DNA of 33,995 nucleotides from Bacillota bacterium (GCA_023401495.1 JAEXDU010000061.1:1-33995); one strand, 5' to 3'; positions 7,948-16,647 are shown, counted from the first letter of the stretch. Notes: a model not told the origin generated them from the sequence alone. Translations and numbers: made by a program.

Positions 7948-7976
7948 TTGACCAGCCGAACGCCTTGTGCTATGAT
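7948..7976 (+). promoter_or_regulatory. Vegetative promoter of the sigma-54 activator
   Basis: TTGACC, a 17-bp spacer, and TATGAT. It lies about 50 bp before the regulator's start codon. Confidence 0.75.
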
Positions 7977-8025
7977 TTGAGGAAAGTGATTTTCCATCAT
8001 CTGAAAAACCGGGGAGGTGCCAGTT

Positions 8026-9678
8026 ATGAATATGGCCGATGTCGCCATTGTTCTGGATCGGGAAAAACGCATTCAATCGTTTGAATGGATGGACATGGCG
8101 GCGAAGAGCAGCTGCGCGCATATATGGTCATCGTTTTTGTACCAGCCGTTCTCCGTTTTGTTTTCTCAGACGGATTTCAGCCGGAATCAAGGGGAACTGA
8201 GCTGGAACGGCGAGCTCTTTGACTTTATTCGCTGGGACTCGGGCCACGGTATGGTCTACTACCTGAAAAAGCATACGGATGTCAATTTCCTGTACCAGTC
8301 CGCGCTGGAGAGGGTGACGGACGGAGTGCAGATTTATGACAAAGACGCCTGCCTGGTTTACCTCAACGAAAACAGCAGAAAGATTTCCGATATTCCCGAC
8401 AGCTTGTCCGTGCGGGGAAAGCATTTGCTGGATATGTATGATCTGGACGAGTCTATCAGCACCGTGCTGACATGCCTGAGAACGGCCGCGCCCGTTCTGA
8501 ACCGTTTCGACACATTCAAGACGACGACCGGCAGCGGTGTGGCTTCGGTCAACACGGGGTACCCGATTTTTCAGAACAAGGAACTGGCGGGGGTAGTGGT
8601 CTTTGAGCAGAATCTGGAGGTAATTCAGGCCCAGATCGTCTGGCTGGAAAAAATACGCGCCGCTCTGACCGATCAGGAAGAAAAGCTGCCCCCCGCAAGG
8701 TTTTCGGGGTACACCTTCAATAACATTATCGGCACTTCTCAGAGGTTGATGGATGCGGTAAATCTTGCCAAACGGGTGGCGGTTCAGAACAGCAGCGTAC
8801 TGCTGGTGGGGGAAACCGGAACCGGAAAGGAAGTTTTTGCCCAGAGCATCCACAGGTTCAGCCTGAGAAAGGATAAAAAATTCGTGGCCATCAACTGCGC
8901 CGCGATTCCCGACACGCTGATCGAGGGCGTCTTTTTCGGCACCCAGAAGGGCGCCTTTACGGGGAGTACCAACTCCATCGGTCTGCTGGAGGAAGCCGAC
9001 GGCGGCACGCTGTTCCTTGACGAGCTGAATTCCATGAGCCTTTCCATGCAGTCAAAGCTGCTGCGCGTGATTCAGGAGGGCACCTTCCGCCGCATCGGCG
9101 GCAATCAGGATCAAAAGACGGACATTCGTTTTATCTCGTCCTGCAACGAGTCCCCCGCACAGCTGCTGAAGGATAATGTTCTGCGCAAGGATTTATATTA
9201 CCGGCTTTCTACCGTGACGATTGATCTGCCGCCGCTGCGGGAGCATCCGGAGGACATTCCGCTGCTTGCGGAGGAATATATTTCGGCGAAGGCTTATAAA
9301 TACGCAAAATCCATTCAGAGCATCGGCCCGGATGTGATCGCGCTGTTTTCTCAGTACGGCTGGCCGGGCAATGTGCGCGAGCTTCATAACGTTCTGGATT
9401 TTACCCTGAATGTGGTGGACGGCCCGGTGATCGGGGTTGCTCATCTGCCGCGCTACCTGCAGGATATTCAGAAGCCGCAGATCCTTTCCGCCGGGGAGCA
9501 TCAGGAAGAAAGCTGGCTGCACCACGATCTGCAGTACACGATGGATTCTTATGAAAGCCAGGTGCTGAAAGCGGTTCTGGAATATTACGGCGGCAATATT
9601 ACGCGCGCCGCCGACTGCCTTGGTCTGCGCCGCCAAAGCCTGCAGTACCGCATGAAAAAGTACGGGATAATTCAGTAG
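8026..9678 (+). CDS. Sigma-54-dependent transcriptional activator (PAS-AAA+-Fis)
   Basis: 550 residues. The ATG at 8026 is preferred because GGGGAGG ends 8 nt before it; an in-frame GTG at 8017 lies inside that site. The N-terminal part includes a PAS-like sensor (roughly 95-210). The AAA+ domain has Walker A GETGTGKE (263-270), GAFTGS (309-314) and Walker B GGTLFLDE (326-333), followed by DLYYRLS and WPGNVREL. A Fis-type helix-turn-helix ends the protein (GNITRAADCLGLRRQSLQYR). The GAFTG loop contacts sigma-54; its last residue is Ser where Ala is usual. The gene is divergent from a -24/-12 promoter and a palindrome, so it most likely activates the BCCT-ergothionase operon, with the PAS or N-terminal region sensing the substrate or a product. 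It resembles RocR-type catabolic activators in layout. Confidence 0.93.
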   Translation: MNMADVAIVLDREKRIQSFEWMDMAAKSSCAHIWSSFLYQPFSVLFSQTDFSRNQGELSWNGELFDFIRWDSGHGMVYYLKKHTDVNFLYQSALERVTDGVQIYDKDACLVYLNENSRKISDIPDSLSVRGKHLLDMYDLDESISTVLTCLRTAAPVLNRFDTFKTTTGSGVASVNTGYPIFQNKELAGVVVFEQNLEVIQAQIVWLEKIRAALTDQEEKLPPARFSGYTFNNIIGTSQRLMDAVNLAKRVAVQNSSVLLVGETGTGKEVFAQSIHRFSLRKDKKFVAINCAAIPDTLIEGVFFGTQKGAFTGSTNSIGLLEEADGGTLFLDELNSMSLSMQSKLLRVIQEGTFRRIGGNQDQKTDIRFISSCNESPAQLLKDNVLRKDLYYRLSTVTIDLPPLREHPEDIPLLAEEYISAKAYKYAKSIQSIGPDVIALFSQYGWPGNVRELHNVLDFTLNVVDGPVIGVAHLPRYLQDIQKPQILSAGEHQEESWLHHDLQYTMDSYESQVLKAVLEYYGGNITRAADCLGLRRQSLQYRMKKYGIIQ

Positions 9679-9683
9679 GGAGA

Positions 9684-9722
9684 AAACCCCCGCCGGTTCA
9701 GCCGGCGGGGGTTGTTTGTTTT
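9684..9722. terminator. Bidirectional terminator
   Basis: A GC-rich perfect stem (CCCCCGCCGG / CCGGCGGGGG) is flanked by TTGTTTGTTTT on the plus side and AAAA (U-run on minus) on the other. It sits between the convergent activator and VOC genes. Confidence 0.85.
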
Positions 9723-9734
9723 GCGGGAGCGGAG

Positions 9735-10100
9735 TCAGCGATCGAGAATTTCGATCCAGTATCCGTCGGGATCGTTGATGAAGTACAAATCCATTTCGTG
9801 GTTCTCAAAGCAGATGCAGCCCATGCTCTTGTGCAGCTCGTAGGCTTCCTGTTTGTCGGGCACGCGCACAGCCAGGTGAATCTCGTTATCGCCCAGGTTA
9901 TACGGTTCCTTGCGGTCGCGCATCCAGGTCAGCTCCAGTTCGAAATCGGTGGAACCGTCGGTGAGGTACACGAGGATGAACGAGCCGTCTGCCGCCGTTT
10001 TGCGGCGTTTTTCTGTCAGGCCCAGCGCCTTGCTGTAAAAGGCCAGGCTTTTTTCCAGGTCGAACACATTGAAATTGAAATGCAGAAAAGTAGATTTCAT
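9735..10100 (-). CDS. VOC family (glyoxalase-like) protein
   Basis: 121 residues forming one vicinal-oxygen-chelate unit pair: HFNFNVFDLEKSLAFYSKALGL at the start (given from residue 7) and FINDPDGYWIEILDR at the end, with the metal-type His and Glu positions (His near 7, EIHLAV near 73, Glu near 118) in place. Lactoylglutathione-lyase-like members often isomerise methylglyoxal adducts, but low-GC anaerobes usually lack glutathione, so the substrate is unknown. It follows the alcohol dehydrogenase gene by 26 bp and probably shares its promoter, which would fit reactive-aldehyde handling. Confidence 0.85.
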   Translation of the reverse strand: MKSTFLHFNFNVFDLEKSLAFYSKALGLTEKRRKTAADGSFILVYLTDGSTDFELELTWMRDRKEPYNLGDNEIHLAVRVPDKQEAYELHKSMGCICFENHEMDLYFINDPDGYWIEILDR

Positions 10101-10126
10101 AAAATTTCTCCTTCTCGGTCAGATGG

Positions 10127-11308
10127 TTATCGATTCGCCAGACGGTAAATTTCCGTCATGTCCTGGCGGTTCAGCTTCTGGAACGTGCCGATGGTGCGGG
10201 TATCCTGAAAAGAGCAGCGCCAGGCCAGTTCTTCAATGACTTCTTCCGGCTGCACGCCGACACCCAATTCGGTAAAGTTTGTGGGCATGTCGAGGGAACG
10301 GAAGTAACGGTCGGTTGCTTCAATAGCAGCTTTCGAGAGATCCTCCGTATCATTGCCGGTCAGACCCCACACGTTTTTGCCAAAGCAGGCAAAGCGCTCG
10401 GGGTTTGTGGTGCGGGTATACGTTGCCCACGAGCTCCAGATTGCGGAGAGCGACGCGCCGTGCGCCACGTCGAACTTGCCGCTCAGCTCATGGCCCAGCT
10501 GGTGGGGCGCAAAGTCCTTCTGTGCGCCGAGCCCGGTCAGCTCATTGTGAGAAAGGCTGCCCGCCCACATCAGTTCGCTCATGGCGCTGTAGTCGTGCGG
10601 GTTCGCGAGCGCGATGGGGCCGTTGCGAATGACGACCCGCAGCAGGGCTTCGGACAGCTCGTCTGTTACCTGGTTGGTCACGACCGGATTAAAGTAGCGA
10701 TCCATCGTGTGCATCATGATGTCCACCGTGCCGCAGGTGATCTGGAATTTCGGCAGGGTCATGGTCAGCTCGGGGTTCAGCGCCGAAAACGCCGGGCGGT
10801 TGAACGGGCTGTTCAGCCCGCGCTTACTGTTGGTTTCGGTATCGGTGAGAACAGCGGAATCGCTCGTTTCGCTGCCCGCCGCAGAGATGGTGAGCACCAC
10901 GGCTACCGGTAGGGCTTTTGTTACGCTTTGATGGCGCAGCCAGAATTCCCAAATGTCCGTGTCGGGATTCGCCGTGCCGATCGCGATGGCCTTTGCGGTA
11001 TCGATTACACTGCCGCCGCCCACGGCCAGAATCAGCTCCGCACCGAATTCCAGCGCCTGCTGTACACCCTTTCGCGCCAGCTGAAGCCTCGGGTTCGGCT
11101 GTACGCCGCCCAGGGTTTGCACCTCGATCCCGGATTTCGCCAGGGATTCTTCCATCCGGGCCAGCAGTCCGCTTTTGACAACGCTGCCGCCGCCGTATAC
11201 CAAAAGAGTTCGTTTCACACCGCGGGCTGCGGCTTCCGGTGCGATTTGAAGCTCTGCGTCTTTTCCGAAAATGACTTTGGTGGGTACATGATACACGAAG
11301 CTTTCCAA
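10127..11308 (-). CDS. Iron-containing alcohol dehydrogenase (butanol dehydrogenase-like)
   Basis: 393 residues from a TTG start at 11308, chosen because AAAGGG lies 7 nt upstream and ESFVYHVPTKVIFGK is where this family normally begins; a GTG 24 bp earlier is the alternative. The protein has the NAD(P)-binding GGGSVIDTAKAIA motif. The metal site is formed by Asp and His in TVDIMMHTMDRYF, HQLGHELSG and DVAHGASLSAI. Such group III dehydrogenases interconvert aldehydes and alcohols in fermentation, as BdhA and YqhD do. It leads the VOC gene in a two-gene operon. Confidence 0.9.
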   Translation of the reverse strand: MESFVYHVPTKVIFGKDAELQIAPEAAARGVKRTLLVYGGGSVVKSGLLARMEESLAKSGIEVQTLGGVQPNPRLQLARKGVQQALEFGAELILAVGGGSVIDTAKAIAIGTANPDTDIWEFWLRHQSVTKALPVAVVLTISAAGSETSDSAVLTDTETNSKRGLNSPFNRPAFSALNPELTMTLPKFQITCGTVDIMMHTMDRYFNPVVTNQVTDELSEALLRVVIRNGPIALANPHDYSAMSELMWAGSLSHNELTGLGAQKDFAPHQLGHELSGKFDVAHGASLSAIWSSWATYTRTTNPERFACFGKNVWGLTGNDTEDLSKAAIEATDRYFRSLDMPTNFTELGVGVQPEEVIEELAWRCSFQDTRTIGTFQKLNRQDMTEIYRLANR

Positions 11309-11368
11309 AATGAACACCCTTTCTGTTTTCACGCTCCAGTTTTCGTTTTGTGCAATTTCTGCTCTTAT

Positions 11369-11396
11369 TCTATATCGTGGGAACCCGCAAAGTCAA
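11369..11396 (-). promoter_or_regulatory. Promoter of the alcohol dehydrogenase-VOC operon
   Basis: On the minus strand: TTGACT, a 16-bp spacer, and TATAGA. It lies about 60 bp before the start codon. Confidence 0.65.
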
Positions 11397-11399
11397 GCG

Positions 11400-11805
11400 A
11401 AAGAGCGCCTGTCTGCCGCCGGGCGGCAAAATACCGCCGCGGGCCGTTGGAAAAGCTGCGCAGCCGCAAAATATTTTCTAAAATAAATGATTAAATGATG
11501 AAACAATTTTGCTCCGGCGTTGGTTCGCAAAGTTCAATTCCATACATAAGAGGGCTTTTTCGTTTTGTTTGTTGTTTTGTCCTGCGTGATTTTCCTCCGC
11601 TTGATGATTTTCATCAGACAGACGTGAGAAAATACCGTCTGTATGTTTTTGAACAGCTTGCAGACAATAAAGAACGGAGGTGAAAAGAAAACGCGAGCGC
11701 GGATGAAAAATAGCGAAAACAGTAGAATAGGTATGCTTGAAACACGTGAATTTCGCAGACGGATCAGGTGGTAGTGCCAAAATCTAATCGGATGTCAGTC
11801 GTCAG
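11400..11805. other. Gene-poor interval before the FCD regulator
   Basis: I see no convincing gene. The interval contains a 7-bp inverted repeat ACAGACG/CGTCTGT (11618-11642). An orphan ribosome-site-like GGAGGTG near 11677 is followed, too far away, by a 23-codon frame (11703-11774). It looks like decayed or purely regulatory DNA. Confidence 0.4.
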
Positions 11806-11819
11806 ACGTCACATGACGT
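11806..11819. promoter_or_regulatory. Perfect palindrome, possible operator
   Basis: ACGTCA-CA-TGACGT lies about 65 bp upstream of the -35 of the FCD/GntR gene. Position and symmetry suit a dimeric regulator, but it is not the classic FadR-type TGGTnnnACCA site. Confidence 0.35.
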
Positions 11820-11884
11820 TTGGTGGATTTTTAGCACTGTTTGATAATTTAATGTCCCAAAAATAAATATAATTATAAAAAGTC

Positions 11885-11913
11885 TTGAAATTCGATTTTG
11901 AGTTTGGTATAAT
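11885..11913 (+). promoter_or_regulatory. Promoter of the FCD regulator / sugar operon
   Basis: TTGAAA, a 17-bp spacer, and TATAAT. The leader before the start codon is about 95 nt. No other promoter is obvious before the transport genes, so it probably drives the whole operon. Confidence 0.8.
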
Positions 11914-12016
11914 CAAATCGTCAAATTTGTGTATTTGCACAAAAATCCTGATGAAACGCAGCTTTCGTCCGGGAGGGACAGAATGCGCAGCGCAGCGAAA
12001 ACCGAGGAGTGTGGAC

Positions 12017-12709
12017 ATGAGTCAAATTTTGTTTGGGACCAGAGAACTTCCCCTCTTGATTTCCAAAAAACTGAAGGAAATGATTGTGGAAAAAAATCTG
12101 AAGCCCGGCGATCGTCTTCCGAGTGAGGGGGAGTTGGCGGTCATGTTCGGCGTGGGGCGCTCTACTGTGCGTGAAGCGGTCAAGCTGTTGATCGCCGATA
12201 ATATTGTTGAAATTCACAGGGGGAGAGGCACTTTTATTACGGAAAGCCCCGGACTCAAAAACGATCCCTTGGGGCTGCATTTTGCAAATCCGAATAAACT
12301 GCTTCAAAACCTGCTGGAAAGCAGACTTTTGATAGAACCGCAAATCGCGAGGCTGGCGGCGCAAAGGGCCACCAGCGAGAATCTTTACAGGCTCGGCCAG
12401 GCAATCGAAGAGATGGAGACCGCGGAGCGCATCAATGGGCTCGAGTACCCTTCCCGCGACGTGGATTTTCATACGGCTGTGGCGGAGTGCACGCAGAATG
12501 ACGTATTAAAGCGCATTCTGCCTTTAATCTGTGAATCGATTCGGGAGGGTTATCTCGAAACGATGAATGTTCCTGGCACGCATCAGCGGGCCATCGCGGC
12601 TCATATCCGCATTTTCGAGGCAATCCGGGATAAAAACCCGGATGTCGCGGCGGAAGAGGCGCGGCGGCACATTTTGCAGGCCATGGACGATTCTCAGCTT
12701 AAATACTAG
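12017..12709 (+). CDS. FCD-domain GntR family transcriptional regulator
   Basis: 230 residues from ATG 12017, which has GAGGAG 7 nt upstream; the longer frame from 11885 starts inside the promoter. The N-terminal winged helix has LKPGDRLPSEGELAVMFGVG, followed by RSTVREAVKLL and IHRGRGTF. The C-terminal all-helical FCD ligand domain has the expected Asp/His metal positions (DVDFHTAVAE, HIRIFEAI, ARRHILQAM). FCD regulators respond to sugar acids, carboxylates and related metabolites. The gene is first in the operon, 11 bp before the binding-protein gene, so it most likely controls uptake and breakdown of the substrate of the transporter that follows, probably as a repressor released by the ligand. 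Confidence 0.92.
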   Translation: MSQILFGTRELPLLISKKLKEMIVEKNLKPGDRLPSEGELAVMFGVGRSTVREAVKLLIADNIVEIHRGRGTFITESPGLKNDPLGLHFANPNKLLQNLLESRLLIEPQIARLAAQRATSENLYRLGQAIEEMETAERINGLEYPSRDVDFHTAVAECTQNDVLKRILPLICESIREGYLETMNVPGTHQRAIAAHIRIFEAIRDKNPDVAAEEARRHILQAMDDSQLKY

Positions 12710-12720
12710 GAGGAATGAAA

Positions 12721-14010
12721 GTGAAAAGGAAAAAAGTACTGGCACTTACCCTGGCGCTTGCAATGGCAGTCACATCGTTTGCCGGCTGCGCCAAACAGCC
12801 CGGAACAGCATCCAGCGCGGCGGAATCTCAGGCGGCCAGCGGCGAACCGGTTACCATTACCCATTGGTACTGGGCAGACAGCTCCGACTACTCCGCCAAA
12901 ATGAAGGAAATTGTTGAAGATTTCAACAAGTCCAACAAGAGCAACATCACAGTCAAAGCCGAGGAATACCCCTGGGACGGCGGCGCGTACAGTGAGAATG
13001 TGTTCAATGCCGTTATGGGCGGCGGCGGACCCGACACCGCGGCATGGAAGCTGACTTCCACCCCGCTGTTCACCGCCAACAACCTGCTGGCCAGCCTCGA
13101 CAGCTATGTTTCGAAGTGGGACAAGAAGGACGACATCGACCAGAACATTTACGACATTATGAAGCAGGCCGGCGGCAAGGACGAAATGTATGTCATGCCC
13201 TGGAACATTCAAATTTTGTATGTGTATTATCGTCCGTCTATCTTCAAGCAGGCCGGCGTAGAGGTTCCGAAGACCTATGAGGAATTCCTCGAGGCGATCA
13301 AGAAGACCACCATGGACACCAACGGCGACGGCAAAACCGATGTTTACGGCTTTGGCATGCGCGGCGCGAAGGGCGGCCAGGAACCCTGGGGCAGCTTCAT
13401 CTACGGCCGCGGCGGCAGCTTTGAAGACATGACCACCCCCGAGTCTGTTCAGGGGATGCAGGATTTCATCGATCTGTATAAGAACGGCTATGTACCGCCC
13501 ACGGCGACACAGGACGGCTTTAACGAGATCATCGCGAACTTCAAATCCGGCAAAACCGCTATGACCATTCACCACATTGGTTCTTCTGCTGGTATGGTAG
13601 AGACCTTCGGCGACGATGTTGACGCGTTCCCGTTCCCCACAGGCAAGGGCCAGTGGACCTCCATGGGCGACACCGAGAACGTCATCTTCGAGGCCTGCAA
13701 GAACAAGGAAGCCGCTTTTGAGTGGGTTTCTTATCTGGCAGCCGGCGAAGGCCAGGAGAAATGGTGCAAAATCACCGGCAACATGCCTGTGAGCAAAACA
13801 GTACAGGCTCTGCCTGAGTTTCAGGACAACAAATTCATGAAGGCTTCCATCGCTGGTCAGTCTTACGCGGGCATTATCCCGATCAAAGACACCACCACCG
13901 AGTGGATCAGCACGATTTGGCCGAACACGGTCGCTTCTGCCCTGACCGGCAAAGAGACTGCTGCTGACGCCATGAAGACCCTGCAGGAAGGCCTGTACGG
14001 CAAAAAATAA
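12721..14010 (+). CDS. Extracellular solute-binding lipoprotein (sugar ABC transporter)
   Basis: 429 residues, with GTG 12721 chosen over ATG 12715 because AGGAGG ends 7 nt before the GTG and only 1 nt before the ATG. A signal peptide begins with basic KRKK and a hydrophobic run, and ends at a lipobox FAGC, so the mature protein is a membrane-anchored lipoprotein. The rest matches family 1 solute-binding proteins for sugars (TITHWYW, then AWKLTSTPLF, and GKTAMTIHH). It captures the substrate and delivers it to the two permeases downstream. The nature of the sugar cannot be read from the sequence. Confidence 0.92.
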   Translation: MKRKKVLALTLALAMAVTSFAGCAKQPGTASSAAESQAASGEPVTITHWYWADSSDYSAKMKEIVEDFNKSNKSNITVKAEEYPWDGGAYSENVFNAVMGGGGPDTAAWKLTSTPLFTANNLLASLDSYVSKWDKKDDIDQNIYDIMKQAGGKDEMYVMPWNIQILYVYYRPSIFKQAGVEVPKTYEEFLEAIKKTTMDTNGDGKTDVYGFGMRGAKGGQEPWGSFIYGRGGSFEDMTTPESVQGMQDFIDLYKNGYVPPTATQDGFNEIIANFKSGKTAMTIHHIGSSAGMVETFGDDVDAFPFPTGKGQWTSMGDTENVIFEACKNKEAAFEWVSYLAAGEGQEKWCKITGNMPVSKTVQALPEFQDNKFMKASIAGQSYAGIIPIKDTTTEWISTIWPNTVASALTGKETAADAMKTLQEGLYGKK

Positions 14011-14032
14011 GATCTGAAAACATGGGCTACGC

Positions 14033-14066
14033 GGGCTGCGGTCGGGCGGAAGCACGGCCGCAGCCC
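14033..14066 (+). promoter_or_regulatory. Intercistronic hairpin
   Basis: A perfect 9-bp stem GGGCTGCGG/CCGCAGCCC with a 16-nt loop lies between the binding-protein and first permease genes, without a U-run. Such hairpins commonly stabilise the upstream mRNA and give more binding protein than permease. Confidence 0.55.
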
Positions 14067-14092
14067 CATTCTTTCGAAGAGGTGAAGATACA

Positions 14093-14971
14093 GTGCAGCG
14101 TAAAAAGATGAATATCTGGCCGTATTTGCTGATCACGCCTGCGGTGCTGATTATTATCGCGGTTGTTTTATTCCCTGCGCTCAACGCGGTTTTAATGAGC
14201 TTTCAAAGTTACGATTTAAGAAGGCCGAGTGATATCGGTTTTGTTGGGCTGACCAATTACATTGATGTGCTGCAGGATAAGCTGTTCTGGGCATCCCTTT
14301 GGAGGACAATCCTGTGGGTTGTTTTCGGTGTAGGCTTCCAGTTTGTTTTTGGCTTTATTCTGGCGAATCTTTTGAACAAGGGATTTCACGGCCGCGGTGT
14401 TGTGCGCGCGGTAAGCTTGATCCCCTGGGTTACCCCCGGCGTTCTCATCGGTTTGATGTGGCGCTGGATTTACGACGGCAGCTACGGCGTGCTCAACGAC
14501 CTGCTGATGAAGGTCGGCCTGATCTCCGCGCCGGTTCCGTTCCTCGCGCAGGAATCGACGGTTATGCCGTCGGTCATTCTCACGATCATCTGGCAGGGCA
14601 TCCCGTTCTTTGCCCTGATGATTCTGGCAGGCTTGCAGGGCGTACCCGGTGAGCTGTACGAGGCGGCCGACATCGACGGCGCCACGGGATTCCAGAAGCT
14701 GTTCCGCATCACGATCCCCGCGATTAAAAACACGATCTTCGTCACCACGCTGCTGCGCATTATCTGGGTGGCAAACTCGGTGGACGTGATCTTCAACATG
14801 ACGGGCGGCGGACCTGCTTACGCTTCGCAGACGCTGAGCGTTTATGTATTCAACAAAGCGAACGCCCTGAACCTGGGCTATTCGTCGACCATGTCGCTCC
14901 TGCTCACATTCTTGCTGCTGCTGGTGGCGATTCCGTATCTGAAAAGTATGTTTGCGAATCAGGAGGCGTAA
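14093..14971 (+). CDS. ABC transporter permease, MalF type
   Basis: 292 residues, GTG start with GAAGAGGTG 8 nt upstream. It has six predicted membrane helices and the cytoplasmic EAA loop ELYEAADIDGATGFQKLF, which docks on the ATPase. It pairs with the second permease to form the channel for the substrate brought by the lipoprotein. The stop lies 4 bp before the start codon of the next permease. No ATPase gene is in the operon. Confidence 0.93.
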   Translation: MQRKKMNIWPYLLITPAVLIIIAVVLFPALNAVLMSFQSYDLRRPSDIGFVGLTNYIDVLQDKLFWASLWRTILWVVFGVGFQFVFGFILANLLNKGFHGRGVVRAVSLIPWVTPGVLIGLMWRWIYDGSYGVLNDLLMKVGLISAPVPFLAQESTVMPSVILTIIWQGIPFFALMILAGLQGVPGELYEAADIDGATGFQKLFRITIPAIKNTIFVTTLLRIIWVANSVDVIFNMTGGGPAYASQTLSVYVFNKANALNLGYSSTMSLLLTFLLLLVAIPYLKSMFANQEA

Positions 14972-14975
14972 TGTT

Positions 14976-15812
14976 ATGCAGCATAAAAGAACACCGATGC
15001 AGAATTTCCTGTTGCTGTACCTGCCTCTGTTTGTGATCCTGCTGTTTCTGCTCTTCCCGTTTTACTGGACCTTCGTTACCTCCATTAAGCCGGAAGCAGA
15101 GCTGTACGGCAGCGTGGTCACCTACTGGCCCCATAACCTGACATTTGAATCCTACAGAAAGCTTTTTGTGGATTTTAACTTTTTAAAGCCCATGGGCAAC
15201 AGCTTTGTGGTGGCGATCATCACCACACTGATTACCCTGACCGTTTCGATGCTGGCGTCGTACTCTTTCTCGCGTTTTCGTTTTGCCGGCCGAAAAGCAT
15301 TTATGGTTCTGTTTTTAACCAATAACATGTTTCCTACGGTCTTGCTGTTGATCCCTCTTTATGCTATTATGCGTAGTATGGGCCTTTTGTACACCCCCCT
15401 TTCTCTGGTGCTTTCTTATGCCACGTTCACCATTCCGTTTTCGGTATGGCTTCTGAACGGCTTTATCAATGACCTGCCCTTGTCTTTGGAGGAAGCCGCC
15501 ATGGTAGACGGCTGCAACCGGGCGCAGGCATTTACACGCATTATTTTCCCCGTGCTGGTGCCCTGTCTTGTCGCTACGGGTGTGTACATCTTCATGACCT
15601 CCTGGAATGAGTACACTTTCGCCGTGATGTTCACCAACGAGCGGAACCGCACAATTCCTGTGGCTCTGAAAAATCTGATCGGCCAGCTGGGGGTCCAGTG
15701 GGATCTTCTGACGGCCGGCGGAATTATAACGATCATCCCCGTCTGCATCATGTTCTTCTTCGCGCAGAAGCGTTTGGTGGAAGGCCTGACCGCGGGGGCC
15801 GTGAAGGGTTAA
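14976..15812 (+). CDS. ABC transporter permease, MalG type
   Basis: 278 residues from ATG 14976, which has AGGAGG 9 nt upstream inside the end of the first permease gene; a TTG at 14952 is in frame but has no ribosome site. It has six membrane helices and the EAA loop LSLEEAAMVDGCNRAQAF. It is the second half of the sugar importer channel, and its tail FAQKRLVEGLTAGAVKG is typical of MalG-like subunits. Confidence 0.93.
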   Translation: MQHKRTPMQNFLLLYLPLFVILLFLLFPFYWTFVTSIKPEAELYGSVVTYWPHNLTFESYRKLFVDFNFLKPMGNSFVVAIITTLITLTVSMLASYSFSRFRFAGRKAFMVLFLTNNMFPTVLLLIPLYAIMRSMGLLYTPLSLVLSYATFTIPFSVWLLNGFINDLPLSLEEAAMVDGCNRAQAFTRIIFPVLVPCLVATGVYIFMTSWNEYTFAVMFTNERNRTIPVALKNLIGQLGVQWDLLTAGGIITIIPVCIMFFFAQKRLVEGLTAGAVKG

Positions 15813-15831
15813 TTGTAAAGGAGTAATCGAA

Positions 15832-16647
15832 ATGAACAGCGAACTGAACGCAAAAGCCAAGCAGATTAGAGCCGATATTTTAAAATCGCTCTATGCCTGC
15901 CAGTCGGGCCATCCCGGCGGATCCCTGTCGTGCGTAGAGATCCTGTTGGCGTTGTACGAAAATGTAATGAAGTACGACCCCAAAAACCCGCACATGGAAG
16001 ACCGCGACCGTTTCGTCATGAGCAAGGGCCATGCCTGCCCCACTCTGTACGCGGTTCTGGCGGACAAGGGTTTCTTTCCGAAGGAAGATCTCCAGCATCT
16101 GCGTCAGGCGGATTCCCACCTGCAGGGGCACCCCGATATGACCAAAACCCCGGGCGTTGACTGCAACACTGGCTCTTTGGGCCAGGGAATTTCAATTGCC
16201 GGCGGTATGGCGCTTGCGGCAAAATACAAGAAGGCAGATTACAAGGTTTACGCCCTGATCGGCGACGGCGAAATGCAGGAAGGCCTGGTATGGGAGGCGG
16301 CGATGTCCGCGGCTCATTACAAGCTCGACAACTTCACGGTACTTCTCGACTTTAACCATCTTCAGATTGACGGCAGCAACGATCAGGTCATGAGCGTTGG
16401 CGACCCGATTGAAAAGTTCCGCGCATTCGGCTTTGAATGCCTGGAAGTGGACGGACACGATATCGATGCGATTACCGAAGCGATCAAGAAGCCGGTTGTC
16501 GGCAAGCCCAAGTTTATTTGCTGCCATACCCACAAGGGCCATGGGATTTCCTTCATGGAGGATAACCACGGATGGCACGGCAAGCCGATGTCTAAGGATG
16601 ATTTCGCGGCGGCAATGAAGGAACTGGGGGTAAAGATCGATGGCTGA
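15832..16647 (+). CDS. Transketolase, N-terminal (ThDP pyrophosphate) subunit
   Basis: 271 residues, start set by AAGGAG 8 nt upstream. It has the thiamine-diphosphate binding motif beginning GDGEMQEGLVWEAA and ending in the FNHLQIDG turn, plus transketolase signatures GHPGGSLSCVEIL and SKGHACPTLYAVL. Transketolases transfer a two-carbon ketol unit between a ketose and an aldose. Split forms need both subunits; the second follows with an 8-bp overlap. Its position directly after a sugar importer, and the absence of other pentose-pathway genes, suggest a dedicated catabolic transketolase rather than the housekeeping one. Confidence 0.93.
   Translation: MNSELNAKAKQIRADILKSLYACQSGHPGGSLSCVEILLALYENVMKYDPKNPHMEDRDRFVMSKGHACPTLYAVLADKGFFPKEDLQHLRQADSHLQGHPDMTKTPGVDCNTGSLGQGISIAGGMALAAKYKKADYKVYALIGDGEMQEGLVWEAAMSAAHYKLDNFTVLLDFNHLQIDGSNDQVMSVGDPIEKFRAFGFECLEVDGHDIDAITEAIKKPVVGKPKFICCHTHKGHGISFMEDNHGWHGKPMSKDDFAAAMKELGVKIDG

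Noticed and set aside
12706..14184. 492-residue open frame on the minus strand
   Set aside because: Antisense to the solute-binding protein gene, which has a lipobox, a ribosome site and family motifs.
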